Below, in pieces: positions 6,408 through 7,706 of a stretch of 7,706 nucleotides of DNA. Where the stretch lies: positions 25,199-32,904 of the forward strand of contig PAWF01000010.1 of assembly GCA_002714015.1 (NCBI GenBank), in the 5' to 3' direction. This DNA comes from Gammaproteobacteria bacterium. Lineage in GTDB: Bacteria > Pseudomonadota > Alphaproteobacteria > UBA828. Under the pieces are notes generated by a model that was not told the DNA's origin, made no database searches, and saw only the letters and a program-made list of their open reading frames with translations. The translations under genes and the position numbers were made by a program. Position 1 is the first letter of the stretch. Every line of letters starts with the position of its first letter.

Positions 6408-6413
6408 CTCCTT
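6408..6413 (-). promoter_or_regulatory. Ribosome binding site deciding the TTG start of fcl
   Basis: AAGGAG on the minus strand, 10 bases before TTG 6397, lies in the 20-base gap after the gmd stop. It is the strongest Shine-Dalgarno sequence in the operon and supports the rare start codon. Confidence 0.6.
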
Positions 6414-6417
6414 ATTG

Positions 6418-7488
6418 TTATTCACGTAATATGCGATTATCATTTTTGACAATTTTAAGGTCCGCTTGAACCATTTCGCTTACAAGTTCTGAGAATTTAG
6501 TTGTGTGCTGCCAATTGAGAATTGTTTTTGCTTTGGTTGCGTCTCCTAATAAAAACTCTACTTCTGTTGGTCTAAAGTAACGCGGGTCCACTTCAACAAC
6601 TACCGAACCAGTTTTAGAATTAATACCTTTTTCATCTAGTCCACTGCCCACCCATTCAACTTTAGTTCCAATTTCAAGGAAGGCTAGTTCAACGAATTCT
6701 CTTACTGAATGTGCTTCTCCCGTTGAAAGAATATAATCATCAGGTTCGGGTTGTTGAAGAATTCGCCACATTCCATCGACGTAATCACGTGCATGCCCCC
6801 AATCACGTTTAGCATCAAGGTTACCTAAGTAAAGCTTTTCTTGAATTCCTGTATGAATTGCAGCAACCGCTCTAGTTATTTTCCTTGTAACAAAAGTTTC
6901 ACCCCTTATTGGACTTTCATGATTAAACAAAATCCCGTTTGAAGCGTGGTAACCGTATGCTTCACGGTAGTTAACCGTTATCCAGTACGCGTAGAGCTTG
7001 GCTGCTGCATAAGGGCTTCTTGGATAAAACGGTGTAGTTTCTGTTTGAGGTGTTTCTTTAACTTTACCATATAGTTCAGATGTAGAGGCTTGATAGAACT
7101 TGCTACTTTCCCCAAGCCCGAGAATTCTTAAAGCTTCTAACAGTCTTAGTGTGCCAAGTGCGTCGGCATTGGCTGTATATTCTGGTGTTTCAAAGCTCAC
7201 TTGAACGTGGCTCTGAGCTGCTAAATTATAAATTTCATCTGGCTGAATATTTTGAAGAAGTCGAATAAGATTAGTGGCATCTGTCATATCGCCATAATGC
7301 ATACGAAAATTAACATCTCCAATATGAGGATCTTCATATATATGATCTAATCTTGCTGTATTAAAGGACGAGGACCGACGTTTGATACCATGAACCATGT
7401 AACCCTTACGTAGGAGTAACTCAGCAAGTAACGCGCCATCCTGACCTGTTACACCAGTTATAAGTGCAGTTTTTACTTTACTCATCAT
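6418..7488 (-). CDS. gmd: GDP-mannose 4,6-dehydratase
   Basis: This is a 356-residue extended short-chain dehydrogenase that converts GDP-D-mannose to GDP-4-keto-6-deoxy-D-mannose, using bound NADP, in the cytosol. The start holds the nucleotide loop ITGVTGQDG (10-18). [16 protein letters not shown] (36-51) is the family NADP/tetramer contact region. Catalytic residues are Thr136 and Glu138 in ASTSELYG and Tyr160/Lys164 in SPYAAAK. The GDP-binding segment [23 protein letters not shown] (185-207) and [12 protein letters not shown] (300-311) closely follow E. coli Gmd, except Ile where E. coli has Arg in the SPRRGE motif. Length is normal. It is the first gene of the four-gene minus-strand operon. 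Two adjacent ATG codons (7488 and 7485) can serve as the start; AGGA is 6 bases before the first. Its product is the substrate of the next gene, fcl. A role on GDP-manno-heptose instead of GDP-mannose cannot be excluded given the operon's last two genes. Confidence 0.96.
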   Translation of the reverse strand: MMSKVKTALITGVTGQDGALLAELLLRKGYMVHGIKRRSSSFNTARLDHIYEDPHIGDVNFRMHYGDMTDATNLIRLLQNIQPDEIYNLAAQSHVQVSFETPEYTANADALGTLRLLEALRILGLGESSKFYQASTSELYGKVKETPQTETTPFYPRSPYAAAKLYAYWITVNYREAYGYHASNGILFNHESPIRGETFVTRKITRAVAAIHTGIQEKLYLGNLDAKRDWGHARDYVDGMWRILQQPEPDDYILSTGEAHSVREFVELAFLEIGTKVEWVGSGLDEKGINSKTGSVVVEVDPRYFRPTEVEFLLGDATKAKTILNWQHTTKFSELVSEMVQADLKIVKNDNRILRE

Positions 7489-7494
7489 ATTAGT

Positions 7495-7498
7495 TCCT
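7495..7498 (-). promoter_or_regulatory. Ribosome binding site of gmd
   Basis: AGGA on the minus strand, 6 bases before ATG 7488 and 9 before ATG 7485. The spacing slightly favours 7488. The 78-base gap between gmd and the divergent gene must hold both promoters, but no clear -35/-10 pair could be picked out. Confidence 0.4.
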
Positions 7499-7557
7499 AA
7501 AATAATTCACTACATGTTAAACCCTCTTTGCAGACTCTACTAGCTAATGATAGGAGT

Positions 7558-7561
7558 AGGA
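7558..7561 (+). promoter_or_regulatory. Ribosome binding site of the gamma-glutamyltransferase-family gene
   Basis: AGGA, 5 bases before ATG 7567, with a second match TAGGAG at 7551-7556. The purine-rich pair supports the chosen start. Confidence 0.5.
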
Positions 7562-7566
7562 ATAAT

Positions 7567-7706
7567 ATGAGAGATTTTCAGATTCCAGGACGGTCTCCTG
7601 TGCTAGGCTTAAGGGGAGCTGCAGCTACTTCTCATCCTTTAGCAACGGGTGTAGCAATGGATATACTTAAGTCTGGAGGTAATGCTATTGATGCAGCAGT
7701 AGCTGC
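7567..7706 (+). CDS. Gamma-glutamyltransferase family protein (5' part)
   Basis: The first 46 complete codons of a gamma-glutamyltransferase-family protein; the rest lies beyond the window. These are N-terminal nucleophile hydrolases that act on glutathione and other gamma-glutamyl compounds. The N-terminal family pattern is clear: [12 protein letters not shown], then [17 protein letters not shown] and [12 protein letters not shown]. The last matches the GGNAxDAAVA block found near the start of every member. There is no signal peptide before it, which points to the cytosolic branch rather than the secreted periplasmic Ggt. The catalytic Thr of the small subunit is outside the window, so activity cannot be judged. 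ATG 7567 is supported by AGGA 5 bases upstream. The gene is divergent from gmd with 78 bases between the starts, and nothing suggests a functional link to the sugar operon. Confidence 0.88.
   Translation, partial: MRDFQIPGRSPVLGLRGAAATSHPLATGVAMDILKSGGNAIDAAVA

Overview
The window is AT-rich, densely coding DNA that looks like a low-GC alphaproteobacterium. The main evidence is an adjacent RegB/PrrB/ActS redox sensor kinase and RegA/PrrA/ActR response regulator, both with the full alphaproteobacterial signature motifs. A gamma-glutamyltransferase-family start of a type I associate with the same class supports this. A marine or other streamlined lineage would fit the base composition and short spacers, but that is inference and no genus can be named.

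Layout, left to right. (1) The 3' end of cobT (cobalamin lower-ligand activation) on +, cut by the window edge. (2) On -, a two-gene ABC-2 type exporter: ATPase (1275-2043), then permease (423-1274), with the stop codon abutting the next start. The ATPase appears to carry a one-base frameshift in a run of five A (coding strand) near its start. (3) On +, regB (2107-3420) and regA (3431-4012), a redox-responsive two-component system 10 bases apart. It is divergent from the exporter across a short AT-rich gap. (4) On -, a four-gene sugar-nucleotide operon read from 7488 down to 4096: gmd, fcl, a GmhB-like HAD phosphatase and a GmhA-like SIS isomerase. Gmd and Fcl convert GDP-mannose to GDP-L-fucose. 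The other two resemble heptose-phosphate enzymes and suggest a heptose-containing surface glycan, but the kinase and nucleotidyltransferase that normally complete that route are not here. (5) On +, divergent from gmd, the first 46 codons of a gamma-glutamyltransferase-family gene, cut by the right edge.

No RNA genes, insertion sequences, CRISPR arrays or attachment sites are visible, and no non-coding stretch exceeds about 85 bases. No intrinsic terminator with a GC-rich stem and T tract was found. Most of the window is ordinary. The points worth a second look are the probable frameshift in the ABC ATPase, the loss of the zinc-loop ligands in the GmhB-like phosphatase, a Gln in place of the acidic residue next to the phospho-accepting His of RegB, and the mixed fucose/heptose gene set.
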